Assembly (NCBI RefSeq): GCF_009818105.1
Contig: NZ_CP046564.1
Span: 2,294,001 to 2,358,000, forward strand
From: Bacillus sp. N1-1
GTDB taxonomy: Bacteria > Bacillota > Bacilli > Bacillales > Guptibacillaceae
Direction of reading: 5' to 3'
DNA length: 64,000 nt
The notes under the pieces were generated by a model, which ran no database searches, had not been told where the DNA came from, and saw only the letters and a program-made list of their open reading frames with translations. This document shows positions 8,075-17,758 of this stretch, piece after piece. The first letter of the stretch is position 1. Each line of letters begins with the position of its first letter. The position numbers and the translations under genes are program-made.

Positions 8075-9579
8075 CAATAACGAACAAAGAAATTAAAGCA
8101 GAAGTGATTGAAGAACTCTTTCTTTATAGTGGAGAAACTGGACAAGCTTCTTTTCAAAAGCAAATGACCGAAATGATCGCCATCATCAGTCGAACTTTTC
8201 AGGAAGCAACCGCTCCATACATTGGGAAACAAACCAAAATTGTTCAAGATGAAATCGCAACACTGTTTAAGTTTCCTAGTGAAACTCAAAATTTCAACGA
8301 ACTTTTGGAAGAAATAGCGGAACCTATACTAAAAAATAGTCTTCAAGTTTCTAATGAAAAAAGCATCGCCCATTTGCACTGTCCGCCGCTCATACCATCA
8401 ATTGCTGCGGAACTTGTTATCAGTTCATTTAATCAGTCTCTTGATTCATGGGATCAAAGCACCGCTGCTACGTATTTAGAACAGGAAATGATCAAGTGGC
8501 TGACAAAGAAATTTGGCTATACAGCCACTTCTGATGGCACATTTACAAGTGGCGGAACCCAATCGAATTATACAGGACTTTTGTTAGCAAGGGATGAATT
8601 TTGTTATCGCAAGTGGGGACATGATGTCAAGCGTGATGGGTTACCCTCTCAATTTCACAAATTAAGAATTCTTTGCTCTGAGGATGCTCACTTCACCGTA
8701 CAAAAAACAGCTGCCCAGCTAGGGCTAGGTGAGAACGCTGTAATAAAGGTAAAAGTTGATGAGTACCACCGGATGTCACCGATGCACTTAAAAAAACAAT
8801 TGATAGATTTAAAAGAAAGAGATCTGTTACCTTTTGCACTCGTCGGAACGTGTGGCACGACTGATTTTGGGAGCATCGATCCTTTAGTTGAACTAGCCAC
8901 GATCGCAAAAGAGGAAGAATTATGGTTCCATGTCGATGCGGCATATGGTGGAGCACTTATTCTTTCTGAATCTCACAATTGGAAGCTAGAAGGAATTAAA
9001 GCGGCGGACTCCATTACAGTTGATTTTCATAAGCTTTTCTATCAACCAATCTCATGTGGAGCTTTCCTCGTAAAAAACAGCCGGTCCTTTCGTTTTTTGA
9101 ATCATCACGCTGATTACTTAAATCCATTTGAGGATGAAGGGGAAGGGATTCCAAACCTAGTCAACAAATCGATTGTTACATCCAGAAGATTTGATGCTTT
9201 TAAACTTTTCCTATCGTTGAAGACCGTTGGAATCAGTCTTTTTTCTGAAATGATTGACGCGACCTTTTATCTGGCTCAAGAAACAGCGAATTACTTATCT
9301 CAACAACCTAATATAAAAGTTGAAAACAAAAATCCAGAACTCAACACGGTTATTTTTCGATTTGAACCACAGAATCCATCTGGAGATGTGTGCAAGTTAA
9401 ATCGAAAAATACAGCAAGAAATGCTCTATGAGAGCAAAGCAGCCATTGCCAAAACATCGGTGAATGGTCGAACCTATTTAAAATTCACTATGCTTAATCC
9501 TAGAACAAAAATGAAGCACATTTATGAGATTGTAGAAGAAATTCAAACGCTAGGATGGAAATGGAGGAAACACAAGTGA
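8071..9579 (+). CDS. rhbB: L-2,4-diaminobutyrate decarboxylase (PLP group II)
   Basis: This 502-residue group II decarboxylase converts 2,4-diaminobutyrate to 1,3-diaminopropane. The PLP Lys is K321 in SITVDFHKLFYQP. The motif FHVDAAYGGAL (about residues 286-296) holds the Asp that contacts the PLP ring nitrogen, and TSGGTQSNYTGLLLAR binds the phosphate. Its ATG overlaps the aminotransferase stop (ATGA), indicating translational coupling. It fits RhbB-like enzymes of schizokinen and rhizobactin pathways. Confidence 0.93.
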   Translation: MTITNKEIKAEVIEELFLYSGETGQASFQKQMTEMIAIISRTFQEATAPYIGKQTKIVQDEIATLFKFPSETQNFNELLEEIAEPILKNSLQVSNEKSIAHLHCPPLIPSIAAELVISSFNQSLDSWDQSTAATYLEQEMIKWLTKKFGYTATSDGTFTSGGTQSNYTGLLLARDEFCYRKWGHDVKRDGLPSQFHKLRILCSEDAHFTVQKTAAQLGLGENAVIKVKVDEYHRMSPMHLKKQLIDLKERDLLPFALVGTCGTTDFGSIDPLVELATIAKEEELWFHVDAAYGGALILSESHNWKLEGIKAADSITVDFHKLFYQPISCGAFLVKNSRSFRFLNHHADYLNPFEDEGEGIPNLVNKSIVTSRRFDAFKLFLSLKTVGISLFSEMIDATFYLAQETANYLSQQPNIKVENKNPELNTVIFRFEPQNPSGDVCKLNRKIQQEMLYESKAAIAKTSVNGRTYLKFTMLNPRTKMKHIYEIVEEIQTLGWKWRKHK

Positions 9580-11351
9580 AGTTTGCCAAAGACTATGCAG
9601 AACAAGCTACGATGCAGAGCTTCCTAAATTGTTATTTACGCGAAACTAGCCATTTTACTGAAATAGAAAAACCTGAAGCTTTGCGAGATTTATCAGCTCA
9701 GAAATTCATTTCCTGTCTACTAGAAAACCAGGGAATTGAGCTGATTTTACCAGTCTCTTATTGGTCTCTAACTGGACGACATATCTTTCAATTCCCATTG
9801 ATTTATCGCATAGGAAATGGCGCATTTTACCCGCTTGATTATCTTACATTAACCACGTTAATTGTAAAAGAACTCCTGATCGATCAGAATCGCTACGATG
9901 CAGAAGATGAATTGATCATGCGGATTATATTAAGCTGTCAAAACATGAAATCGTATATTGAAGAAAGATACAAAGACAAAAAGCGCTTATCGGATGAAAC
10001 ATTTGATTACATTGAAGCAGAACAGTCTCTCTTACTTGGGCATCTGCTACACCCAACACCCAAGAGTAAACAAGGTTTATCAATAGAAGAAGATCGTCTG
10101 TACTCACCTGAATTAAATGGTGAATTTCAACTTCACTATTTTAGTGTTCATCCTTCAATCATCTTAGAAGATTCAAGTTTATCACTATCTGCAAGTGAAC
10201 TGATGAGAGAAGAATTACAAGCTGATGAATCCGTTAATCAAGAATGGCTTAATCAATTTGAGAAGTGGGTTCTTATTCCTGTGCACCCACTTCAAGTCAA
10301 AGTTCTCTTAAAAAACAAACATGTGGTTCACTATATTCAAAAAGGGAAACTTGATTATCTCGGACCAGTGGGGAAGATGTATACGGCTACTTCTTCATTT
10401 AGAACGCTTTATAGTCATCAATCTAAATATATGCTGAAATTTTCGGTTCCCGTTAAAATCACAAACTCACTTCGCGTCAATCAGCAAAAAGAGCTTGATC
10501 GAGGCGTTGAAGTTTCTAGACTACTGAAAACAACGTTAGGAAAAGAACTAAAGAGAAATCACCCAAAGTTCGATATCATTCGTGACCCCGCTTATTTGAA
10601 TGTCGCCATTCCGGATCTTGAACCTGGTTTTGCAGTTGTCATACGAGAAAATCCTTTCTATGAAAATAGCGAAAACACGAGCTTAGTTGCTGCTCTTTGC
10701 CAGGATCATGCGTATGGCGGGAACGCTCGTCTACATTCTATTATCACTTCAATTGCGAGAAGAGAAGGACGTGCAATTGAAAAAGTAAGTTTAGAATGGT
10801 TTGATCGCTATTTGTCTCTCTCTCTTGATCCAATGCTATGGCTCTATCGCAACTACGGCATTGCTCTTGAAGCACATCAGCAGAATTCTGTCATTAAATT
10901 ATCGGAAGGTTATCCATTAAGCTTCTATTATCGAGACAATCAGGGTTATTACTTCAGCGAATCTATGGCTGATAAGCTCTCAAACCTTCTTCCAGATTTA
11001 AATGAGAAAAGCGATACCATTTGTGCTGATGAAGTAGCAAATGAACGTTTTCGCTATTACTTCTTTTTCAATCATTTATTCGGATTAATTAATGCGTTTG
11101 GAGTAAACGGATTGATTAAAGAACAACACCTAATAGACCTTTTAAGAGAACGTCTTCTGCGGTATGAAGCGAAACATCCATCATCTCTTGTAAAAAGTTT
11201 ACTAGAAGAGCCTGTTTTGCCGTGCAAAGCGAATTTACTCACTCGCTTCTATGACATGGATGAGCTGGTGGGATCACTAGAGACACAATCGGTTTATACA
11301 ATGGTGAATAATCCAATTGCTCAGGAGGTTGCAGTAGAAAATGGCTCATAA
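9576..11351 (+). CDS. rhbC: IucA/IucC-family NIS siderophore synthetase (first)
   Basis: This is an ATP-dependent NRPS-independent siderophore synthetase that couples a carboxylate such as citrate to a hydroxamate amine. It has the family segments LIPVHPLQVKVLL, TATSSFRTLYSHQSKYMLKFSVPVKITNSLR (ATP/citrate site), IAIPDLEP-type and the C-terminal FhuF-like region. GGAGG at 9563-9567 lies eight bases before GTG 9576, which overlaps the decarboxylase stop (GTGA); this start is preferred over the in-frame ATG 9555, giving about 591 residues. It works with the second synthetase at 13234-15036 to load both ends of citrate. Which of the two acts first cannot be told. Confidence 0.92.
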   Translation: MKFAKDYAEQATMQSFLNCYLRETSHFTEIEKPEALRDLSAQKFISCLLENQGIELILPVSYWSLTGRHIFQFPLIYRIGNGAFYPLDYLTLTTLIVKELLIDQNRYDAEDELIMRIILSCQNMKSYIEERYKDKKRLSDETFDYIEAEQSLLLGHLLHPTPKSKQGLSIEEDRLYSPELNGEFQLHYFSVHPSIILEDSSLSLSASELMREELQADESVNQEWLNQFEKWVLIPVHPLQVKVLLKNKHVVHYIQKGKLDYLGPVGKMYTATSSFRTLYSHQSKYMLKFSVPVKITNSLRVNQQKELDRGVEVSRLLKTTLGKELKRNHPKFDIIRDPAYLNVAIPDLEPGFAVVIRENPFYENSENTSLVAALCQDHAYGGNARLHSIITSIARREGRAIEKVSLEWFDRYLSLSLDPMLWLYRNYGIALEAHQQNSVIKLSEGYPLSFYYRDNQGYYFSESMADKLSNLLPDLNEKSDTICADEVANERFRYYFFFNHLFGLINAFGVNGLIKEQHLIDLLRERLLRYEAKHPSSLVKSLLEEPVLPCKANLLTRFYDMDELVGSLETQSVYTMVNNPIAQEVAVENGS

Positions 11352-11904
11352 GCACGTTGAAGTGGATCAAGAATATAAAACCATCTCCTTTTCTGAGGTG
11401 AGCTTTGAACGCGATGTACATATGATTCATCGGTGGATGAACGAAGCACATGTTTTCCCTTTCTGGCAATTAAATATACCGTTAGAAGCCTATAAACGTC
11501 ATTTGCAAAAGGCATTAAAAGACAAGCATCAGAATCTTTACCTCGGTCTTATAAACAACGAACCGATCAGCTACTGGGAAGCTTACTGGGTAGAAGGAGA
11601 TATCATGGAAGGCATGTATGAAAATAAACCTTATGACCAAGGTATTCATCTCTTAATTGGAGAAACAGAATTCCTTGGTAAGGGATACGCATTTCCGCTT
11701 CTTCGAGAAATGGTGTCTTTACAACTGAAGGAAAAGCGAACAAAAAGAGTGATTGCTGAACCAGACATTCGAAATAAGAAAATGATTCATGTGTTTGAAA
11801 AATGTGGCTTTAGACCGCAAAAGCCGATTAAGCTTCCAGATAAAACAGGGTTATTAATGATTTGTGAACGTGATCAGTTTGAAAGGAAGTGGGGGAATGA
11901 ATGA
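11341..11904 (+). CDS. rhbD: Siderophore acyltransferase (IucB/RhbD-like GNAT)
   Basis: The 187-residue protein matches the IucB/RhbD/SidF acyltransferase type: ISFSEVSFERDVHMIHRWMNEAHVFPFW at the N-terminus, then GIHLLIGETEFLGKGYAFPLL and IAEPDIRNKKMIHVFEKCGF, where EPDxRN is characteristic. It would acetylate N-hydroxy-1,3-diaminopropane to give the hydroxamate. The ATG lies inside the last codons of the preceding synthetase gene, with AGGAGG at 11323-11328. A clear paralogue sits at 15083-15721. Confidence 0.9.
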   Translation: MAHKHVEVDQEYKTISFSEVSFERDVHMIHRWMNEAHVFPFWQLNIPLEAYKRHLQKALKDKHQNLYLGLINNEPISYWEAYWVEGDIMEGMYENKPYDQGIHLLIGETEFLGKGYAFPLLREMVSLQLKEKRTKRVIAEPDIRNKKMIHVFEKCGFRPQKPIKLPDKTGLLMICERDQFERKWGNE

Positions 11905-13219
11905 ACACGTATATGATGCAATTGGGATAGGGATTGGACCATTTAATCTTGGTTTTGCTGCCCTAACAGACGAACTGGATGAGGTAGATGTCCTTCTGTT
12001 TGATCGGAAAGAAGAGTTTGATTGGCATCCTGGAATGCTGATTGATGGAACCACTTTACAAGTTCCATTTTTCGCAGATCTGGTCAGCATGGCGGACGTG
12101 AAAAACAAATTTAGCTTTCTAAACTACTTACAAATTCATAATCGCATGTATCACTTTTACTTTTTAGAAAAGTTTCATATCCCTCGAAAAGAATACAATC
12201 ACTACTGTCAGTGGGTATCTAAGAAACTTGATTCATGCCGATTTGGTTATGAGGTGATGGATGTTTCATTACATCAATCAAGAGAAGGAGTATCCGTTTA
12301 TCTTGTTCAAGTTCAGCATGTTAAAACATTAGAAATTGAAACGTTTCTAACAAAACATCTCGTAATGGGGATAGGTTCAATACCTTCCGTTCCTAAACCA
12401 TTCAAATCTAAGCTCAGTGAAACGGTTTTTCATTCATCAGATTACATGGAGAAGAAAGAGCGAGCTGTACAAGGAAAATCGATTGCTGTCGTCGGTTCAG
12501 GTCAGAGTGCAGCTGAGATCTTTTTAGACTTAGCCAAAGAGCAGGAAAAGCACCATTATGAATTAAGCTGGTATACAAGATCAAACGGATTTTTCCCAAT
12601 GGAATACTCAAAACTCGGTCTTGAATATTTTTCACCAGATTACACGGACTTCTTTTACAGACTTTCACAAGAAAAGAAAGATGGGCTACTGAAAGATCAA
12701 GCATTGCTTTATAAAGGAATTAGTGCGGAAACGATTTCTGAAATCTATGATGTCTTATATGAGCAATCGATCGGAAATCAACAGCCGGCTCATCTACAAG
12801 CAATGAGCGAAATAAACCATCTGGAGATGAATGGAGAGGTATGCAACGTGCAAGGAAGTCATACCGTGACAAAGGAATCGTTTGATTTCGAATCTGAAGT
12901 CATCATTCTTGGTACTGGCTACACCCAGAACATGCCAAGCTTTTTGCCAGAATCCCTATTAAATAAAGATCAAAAAAATCGTCTTGATATTACTGAAGAT
13001 TATCGTTTGAGTACGAAACATAACGGTGAAAATGAGATTTTTGTACAAAACGCTGAACTTCACACTCATGGGGTTGGGGCACCTGACCTTGGTCTTGGCG
13101 CTCATCGAAACGCCGTTATTATTAATCAAATCGCTAAGAAAGAAGTGTATCCCGTTCAGTCAAAAAATGTCTTCCAATCTTTTGGAATGGTCAAAAAACC
13201 TGCATTAACAACTAATTAG
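11897..13219 (+). CDS. rhbE: Flavin N-hydroxylase (lysine/ornithine/diamine monooxygenase family)
   Basis: This protein of about 440 residues belongs to the IucD/RhbE flavoprotein family and hydroxylates the primary amine of diaminopropane using FAD, NADPH and O2. Signatures are GIGIGPFNLGFAAL (FAD), FDWHPGMLIDGTTLQVPFFADL (substrate/FAD region), VVGSGQSAAEIFLDL (NADPH) and ILGTGYTQNMPSFL. The frame is open from GTG 11864, but ATG 11897, preceded by AAGGAAGTGGGGG and giving MNEHVYDAIGIGIG, is the natural start and overlaps the acyltransferase stop by eight bases. Confidence 0.93.
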   Translation: MNEHVYDAIGIGIGPFNLGFAALTDELDEVDVLLFDRKEEFDWHPGMLIDGTTLQVPFFADLVSMADVKNKFSFLNYLQIHNRMYHFYFLEKFHIPRKEYNHYCQWVSKKLDSCRFGYEVMDVSLHQSREGVSVYLVQVQHVKTLEIETFLTKHLVMGIGSIPSVPKPFKSKLSETVFHSSDYMEKKERAVQGKSIAVVGSGQSAAEIFLDLAKEQEKHHYELSWYTRSNGFFPMEYSKLGLEYFSPDYTDFFYRLSQEKKDGLLKDQALLYKGISAETISEIYDVLYEQSIGNQQPAHLQAMSEINHLEMNGEVCNVQGSHTVTKESFDFESEVIILGTGYTQNMPSFLPESLLNKDQKNRLDITEDYRLSTKHNGENEIFVQNAELHTHGVGAPDLGLGAHRNAVIINQIAKKEVYPVQSKNVFQSFGMVKKPALTTN

Positions 13220-13233
13220 AAAGTGGTGAACGT

Positions 13234-15036
13234 ATGTATTCTGATAAAGACTTAGATCATATTTTATCAAAAGAAAGCTGGGAACTAGTGAATCATAAAC
13301 TTCTCGCAAAAATGCTTTCAGAATTTATGTACGAGGACATGATTACACCTGAAATCATTCAAGAACAAGAAAACCATAGCCTTTTTGAGCTACGTGTTTC
13401 TGCCAAGAAAACATATCAGTTCCGTGCAGCAACTCGTCTTTTTGATAGCTTCGACGTTGATTGGAAATCGATTCGTCTCTTTTCATACGGAAAAGAAGAG
13501 AAGGTAGGAGCAATCGCTTTTCTTCTCGATATTCAAACACTGATCGGCATGTCGGCTGAAACGACAGCTCACTTAGTAAAAGAAATCAACCAAACCCTTA
13601 TTGCCGATGCTCATCTGTTATCAAATCGCGTGTCCTCAGATGATTTAGTTGAGGAAGACTATGCTAGATTAGAAGGTTATATGACCGGTCACCCTTGGAT
13701 CACCTATAACAAAGGGCGAATTGGATTTGGCTACGATGATTACTTGGACTTTGCCCCTGAACATCAGAATGAAGTAAAGCTTTCCTGGATCGGGGTTAGT
13801 CGTGAAATAAGCTCTTTTCAATCCGTTAACGATCTAACTTTTGATGAGCTTATAAACGCTGAGTTAAGTGTTGATGACCTTCAAAAATTCAAGGAGCTTT
13901 TACTAGCAAAAAGGCTAGATCCCACCAACTTTCTCTTCATGCCAGTTCATGAGTGGCAGTGGAAAAACGTTTTGATTCAGAATTTTGCAGAAGAAATTGC
14001 GAATCAAACGATTGTACCGCTCGGGGAATCTAGTGACGTTTACCTTCCTCAGCAATCCATTCGGACGTTTGTCAATCAATCTCATCGAGACAAGCATCAT
14101 GTTAAGTTGCCAATGAGCATTTTAAATACTCTCGTCTATCGGGGCTTACCTACAGAACGAACGCTCATTGCCCCGCAAATCACCGAATTTATAAAAGGAA
14201 TCTATGAAAACGACTCCTTCTTAAGAGATGAATGTAACGTTATTTTACCAGGTGAAATTGCTAGTATTAACGTTGATCATCCTTATTATCAAAGGCTTGA
14301 ACATGCACCGTATCAATACAAAGAAATGCTTGGGGTTATTTTTCGTGAAAGCATCTACACATACCTTGAAGAAGGAGAACAAGCCATTACATTAGCCGCA
14401 TTGCTATATGAAGACCATGACGGTAAAGCCTATATTCAAAGTATGATTGAAAAGTCAGGGATTTCGACGCAAGAATGGATAACTCAATTTCTTGATGTCA
14501 CGATGAAACCGCTGCTGCATTATTTGTACCAGTACGGCACGGTCTTCTCGCCACATGGACAAAACACCATTCTCGTATTGAAAGAGTACAAACCGTGCCG
14601 ACTGGCTGTAAAAGATTTCGTAGATGACGTTAATATTAGTGATCAACCATTCCAGGAGTTAAGTAGACTGTCACACCAGTTAAAAACGGTTCTTCGCAGT
14701 GAACCACCAGAGGGACTTACGCAATTTATTTTCACAGGTTTGTTTATTTGTCACCTTCGCTATTTGACAAATATTCTAGAGCATAACGAAATGATGACTG
14801 AAGATGAGTTTTGGAAAATTCTCGCGGAAACGGTTCGCTCCTATCAAGCTAGGTTTCCTCACCTAGAAGAGCGGTTTAAGCTGTTTGATTTCTTCCAACC
14901 ATCATTTACGAAGCTATGTCTCAATCGAAATCGCATGGTCCAAGATGGTTATTCGTCTGGAGATGATCGGCCCCACGCATCAGAATTCGGTAAAGTAAAC
15001 AATGCACTTTCTTATTATAAAGGAGTAACAAAATAA
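13234..15036 (+). CDS. rhbF: IucA/IucC-family NIS siderophore synthetase (second)
   Basis: The 600-residue synthetase has GHPWITYNKGRIGFGYDDY (the GHP-x-HP/K ATP-site segment), FMPVHEWQWKNVL, LPQQSIRTFVNQSHRDKHHVKLPMSILNT and FSPHGQNTILVL. It would add the second hydroxamate arm to the mono-substituted citrate, completing a schizokinen-like dihydroxamate. It diverges clearly from the first synthetase, as expected for an A-type/C-type pair. It ends six bases before a terminator hairpin. Confidence 0.93.
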   Translation: MYSDKDLDHILSKESWELVNHKLLAKMLSEFMYEDMITPEIIQEQENHSLFELRVSAKKTYQFRAATRLFDSFDVDWKSIRLFSYGKEEKVGAIAFLLDIQTLIGMSAETTAHLVKEINQTLIADAHLLSNRVSSDDLVEEDYARLEGYMTGHPWITYNKGRIGFGYDDYLDFAPEHQNEVKLSWIGVSREISSFQSVNDLTFDELINAELSVDDLQKFKELLLAKRLDPTNFLFMPVHEWQWKNVLIQNFAEEIANQTIVPLGESSDVYLPQQSIRTFVNQSHRDKHHVKLPMSILNTLVYRGLPTERTLIAPQITEFIKGIYENDSFLRDECNVILPGEIASINVDHPYYQRLEHAPYQYKEMLGVIFRESIYTYLEEGEQAITLAALLYEDHDGKAYIQSMIEKSGISTQEWITQFLDVTMKPLLHYLYQYGTVFSPHGQNTILVLKEYKPCRLAVKDFVDDVNISDQPFQELSRLSHQLKTVLRSEPPEGLTQFIFTGLFICHLRYLTNILEHNEMMTEDEFWKILAETVRSYQARFPHLEERFKLFDFFQPSFTKLCLNRNRMVQDGYSSGDDRPHASEFGKVNNALSYYKGVTK

Positions 15037-15042
15037 CAGAGT

Positions 15043-15067
15043 GACGGGGGTAATCCCCGTCCTTTTT
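15043..15067 (+). terminator. Internal terminator after the core siderophore genes
   Basis: A 7-bp stem GACGGGG / CCCCGTC with a GTAAT loop is followed by C and five T. It lies between rhbF and the second acyltransferase; the ribosome binding site of that gene (AAGGAG at 15068-15073) starts right after the T run, so read-through would set its level. Confidence 0.8.
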
Positions 15068-15082
15068 AAGGAGATAGGTAGA

Positions 15083-15721
15083 ATGGCTTTCGAATGCTCG
15101 ATCACCGAAGAATCCGGTCGAACCATTTCTTTTCGACCGGTGAATGTAGAAGATGTTCATATTTTACACGAATGGATGCATCAGAAACACATTTACCCAT
15201 TTTGGAAGTTAAATTTGCCGCTTGAAGAAATTAAAGTCTGGGTTAAAAACTCAATTTCGTCGCGTCATAAGCGCGTTTTTATGGGTTATCTACATGATGA
15301 ACCGGTTTGTTACGTCATTGGTTATGATGTTAGGCAGGATCCAATTAAACACTATTATTCGATTGAACCGAGGGATATGGGAATGCATTTGCTTATAGGA
15401 CCTAGACAACTATTAAACAAGGAAGATGGGGAAACAATTATTAGAGCCATGACATTGTTTTTGTTTGAAAAGTTTGGTGCAAATAGAATGATTGGAGAGC
15501 CAGATTATCGAAATAGGATCGTCATTCCAATACTAAAAAAACTCGGTGCAAATGTGATAAAAGAGATTCAAATCAATGAAAAAAAAGCAAAGCTTATACT
15601 TGCGAACCGAGATGATTTTCATAAAAATATAGGCGATTCAAAAATCACTTCTTCCTTTCAGCTTGTACATTCCCCTGCTTACGAGTGGGAAAGATTTGAT
15701 GAGGCGATTTATCATGGATAA
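15083..15721 (+). CDS. Second IucB/RhbD-like acyltransferase
   Basis: This 212-residue GNAT is a paralogue of the protein at 11341-11904. Aligned pieces are TISFRPVNVEDVHILHEWMHQKHIYPFWKLNLPLE, GMHLLIGPRQLL and GEPDYRNRIVIPILKKLGA. It carries a longer C-terminus. AAGGAG at 15068-15073 fixes ATG 15083 over the upstream in-frame ATG 15041. Its position behind an internal terminator, together with an esterase, suggests a tailoring role, perhaps attaching a different acyl chain as on rhizobactin 1021. That is inference; it could also be redundant with the first copy. Confidence 0.85.
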   Translation: MAFECSITEESGRTISFRPVNVEDVHILHEWMHQKHIYPFWKLNLPLEEIKVWVKNSISSRHKRVFMGYLHDEPVCYVIGYDVRQDPIKHYYSIEPRDMGMHLLIGPRQLLNKEDGETIIRAMTLFLFEKFGANRMIGEPDYRNRIVIPILKKLGANVIKEIQINEKKAKLILANRDDFHKNIGDSKITSSFQLVHSPAYEWERFDEAIYHG

Positions 15722-16694
15722 TCGTAAACTTGATTCGCAATTTGAAAGATTATTAAAAAAAATCGCTACAAGAATGAAAGAATTGCAACATCCTCCTCTT
15801 GATTTACTAACACCAGAAATGTCACGTTATTACTATGATGAAGCTCGCGCATACTTTACACCTATTCTTTTAACTCAAACATGCTCAGTTGAAAGAAGAA
15901 TCGGTAGTCATCAAATTCCTATTCGTATTTATCAACCAGAAGGTTTTCATAATCTTCCTGTATTCATCTACATGCATGGTGGCGGGTGGGTTTTTGGATC
16001 GCTTGATAGCTGTGAATCATTTTGTCAATACATAGCAGAGAAGTGCAAGTGTATCGTGATTTCTGTAGGATATCGACTTGCACCTGAACACAAATATCCT
16101 GCTGCATTAATGGATACAATTGATGCAGTACTCTGGACGGTTGAACATATTTCATCCTATGGAGGAGACATCAACAGACTGTCCATCGGCGGTGAATCTT
16201 CAGGTGCGAATTTGGCAGCGGCTGCTTGTATTGCTCTTCACCAAAAAGTCTCTATCCATCATCAATTTTTGATTAATCCAGTCACAAATTATTCGTTTGA
16301 TTCTCCTTCCTATCTTGAGAATTACCAATTTAATTTAACAGCTGAGAAAATGAAATGGTTTTGGCACCATTACCTGAAAACCTCAAATGATGGGAAGGAA
16401 CCTTTCGCTTCTCCTTTACAAGTAAAAGATCAGATAGCTGCAAATCTTCCTCAAGCTTTAATCGTCACTGTTGAATATGATCCGTTAAGAAGTGAGGGAG
16501 AAGCTTATGCGAATAAACTAAAAAGAAATGGTGTAAACGTTACCCACCTTCAGTATGAAAAACTGGTTCATAGTTTCATCAATATGATTGGAGAAGTTGA
16601 CGTTGCTAAATTGGCTGTCGATGAGATGCTTTTTCATATGAAACAATTTATTTACGCGGAAGAAGCACATAATTCATATATGAAATCGGTTTAA
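15714..16694 (+). CDS. Alpha/beta hydrolase, HSL (hormone-sensitive lipase) family esterase
   Basis: This 326-residue serine hydrolase has the oxyanion motif MHGGGWVFGS (HGGG at about 88-91), the nucleophile Ser162 in GGESSGANLA, the Asp in EYDPLRSEG and the His in LVHSFINMIG. No signal peptide is present, so it is cytoplasmic. ATG 15714 overlaps the acyltransferase stop by eight bases; ATG 15699 is possible but lacks a good binding site. Linkage to siderophore genes suggests hydrolysis of an acyl group or processing of the imported siderophore, but schizokinen has amide links, not esters, so the substrate is uncertain. Confidence 0.88.
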   Translation: MDNRKLDSQFERLLKKIATRMKELQHPPLDLLTPEMSRYYYDEARAYFTPILLTQTCSVERRIGSHQIPIRIYQPEGFHNLPVFIYMHGGGWVFGSLDSCESFCQYIAEKCKCIVISVGYRLAPEHKYPAALMDTIDAVLWTVEHISSYGGDINRLSIGGESSGANLAAAACIALHQKVSIHHQFLINPVTNYSFDSPSYLENYQFNLTAEKMKWFWHHYLKTSNDGKEPFASPLQVKDQIAANLPQALIVTVEYDPLRSEGEAYANKLKRNGVNVTHLQYEKLVHSFINMIGEVDVAKLAVDEMLFHMKQFIYAEEAHNSYMKSV

Positions 16695-16752
16695 TCCGTT
16701 AACTAAAGGGAAACTACCATGTAATGTCAAGTTTTGTTATTGGAGGGAAATC

Positions 16753-17736
16753 ATGAAGTATCGACAGTTAGGACAAACCGACTTAAAGGTAAGTGAAGTT
16801 AGTTTTGGAACATGGGCCATCGGCGGAGCGTGGGGGAAAACAAATGACGCCAAAGCTCTCGAATCACTTCAATACGCGATCGATGCCGGCGTTAACTTCT
16901 TTGATACGGCAGATGTATACGGAGATGGTCATAGTGAAGAGCTTCTTGCTAAAGCAACAAAGGGGCAGGAAGATAAGATCCATATTGCAACTAAATTTTG
17001 TCGTGCAGGAGATATCCATGATCCAGCTACTTACTCTGAAGAAAGTGTACGTTCATACTGTGAAGCGAGCTTAAAACGATTGGAACGAGATCAGATTGAT
17101 CTTTTTCAAATCCACTGTCCACCAATTGAAATATTAAAGGATGGAGACGTGTTTCGAGTATTAGATAAGTTAAAAGCAGAAGGAAAAATACGTTATTACG
17201 GTGTAAGTGTCGAAACCGTAGAAGAAGGATTATTATGTCTTGAATATCCAGGCGTAAGCACATTGCAAGTGATTTTTAATCTTTTTAGACAAAAACCTTT
17301 AGAAGAATTGTTTCCTAAGGCGTATGAACAAGGCGTGGGGATCCTCACTCGGGTACCACTTGCAAGTGGTTTATTAACTGGGAAATTCAAGAAAAACTCA
17401 TCCTTCGAAGAAGACGACCATCGTCACTTTAATCGAAACGGAGAAGCCTTTAATGTTGGGGAAACCTTTGCAGGGATTGAATTTGAAAAGGGTGTTGAAT
17501 TAAGTAATGAAATCGATTGGATTGCTCGAGATCGTGAGAGTATGACAACCGCAGCGTTAAAATGGATCCTTGAACATAAAGAAGTCTCTTGTGTTATTCC
17601 TGGCTTTAAAAATATTGATCAGGTGAAACAGAACCTTAAAGCGGTAGAAGTTCCTGATTTTACGAAAGAAGAGATCGAGAAGCTTAAAGCGTTCTATGAG
17701 CAAGAAGTTCATGGGCTAATTAGAGGAGCTTATTAA
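16753..17736 (+). CDS. Aldo/keto reductase
   Basis: This 327-residue NADPH-dependent AKR has the catalytic tetrad pieces Asp51 and Tyr56 in FFDTADVYGDGHSE, Lys81 in IATKFC and the His of LFQIHCPP. It begins MKYRQLGQTDLKVSEVSFGTWAIGG and has the C-terminal cofactor segment CVIPGFKNIDQVKQNL. TTGGAGGGAAATC precedes the ATG. The substrate is unknown. It ends 22 bases before the OsmC-family gene, so the two are probably one transcript, which would pair an aldehyde/ketone reductase with a peroxide-active protein. Confidence 0.92.
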   Translation: MKYRQLGQTDLKVSEVSFGTWAIGGAWGKTNDAKALESLQYAIDAGVNFFDTADVYGDGHSEELLAKATKGQEDKIHIATKFCRAGDIHDPATYSEESVRSYCEASLKRLERDQIDLFQIHCPPIEILKDGDVFRVLDKLKAEGKIRYYGVSVETVEEGLLCLEYPGVSTLQVIFNLFRQKPLEELFPKAYEQGVGILTRVPLASGLLTGKFKKNSSFEEDDHRHFNRNGEAFNVGETFAGIEFEKGVELSNEIDWIARDRESMTTAALKWILEHKEVSCVIPGFKNIDQVKQNLKAVEVPDFTKEEIEKLKAFYEQEVHGLIRGAY

Positions 17737-17758
17737 ATAGAGGAAAGGAGTTTTAAAG

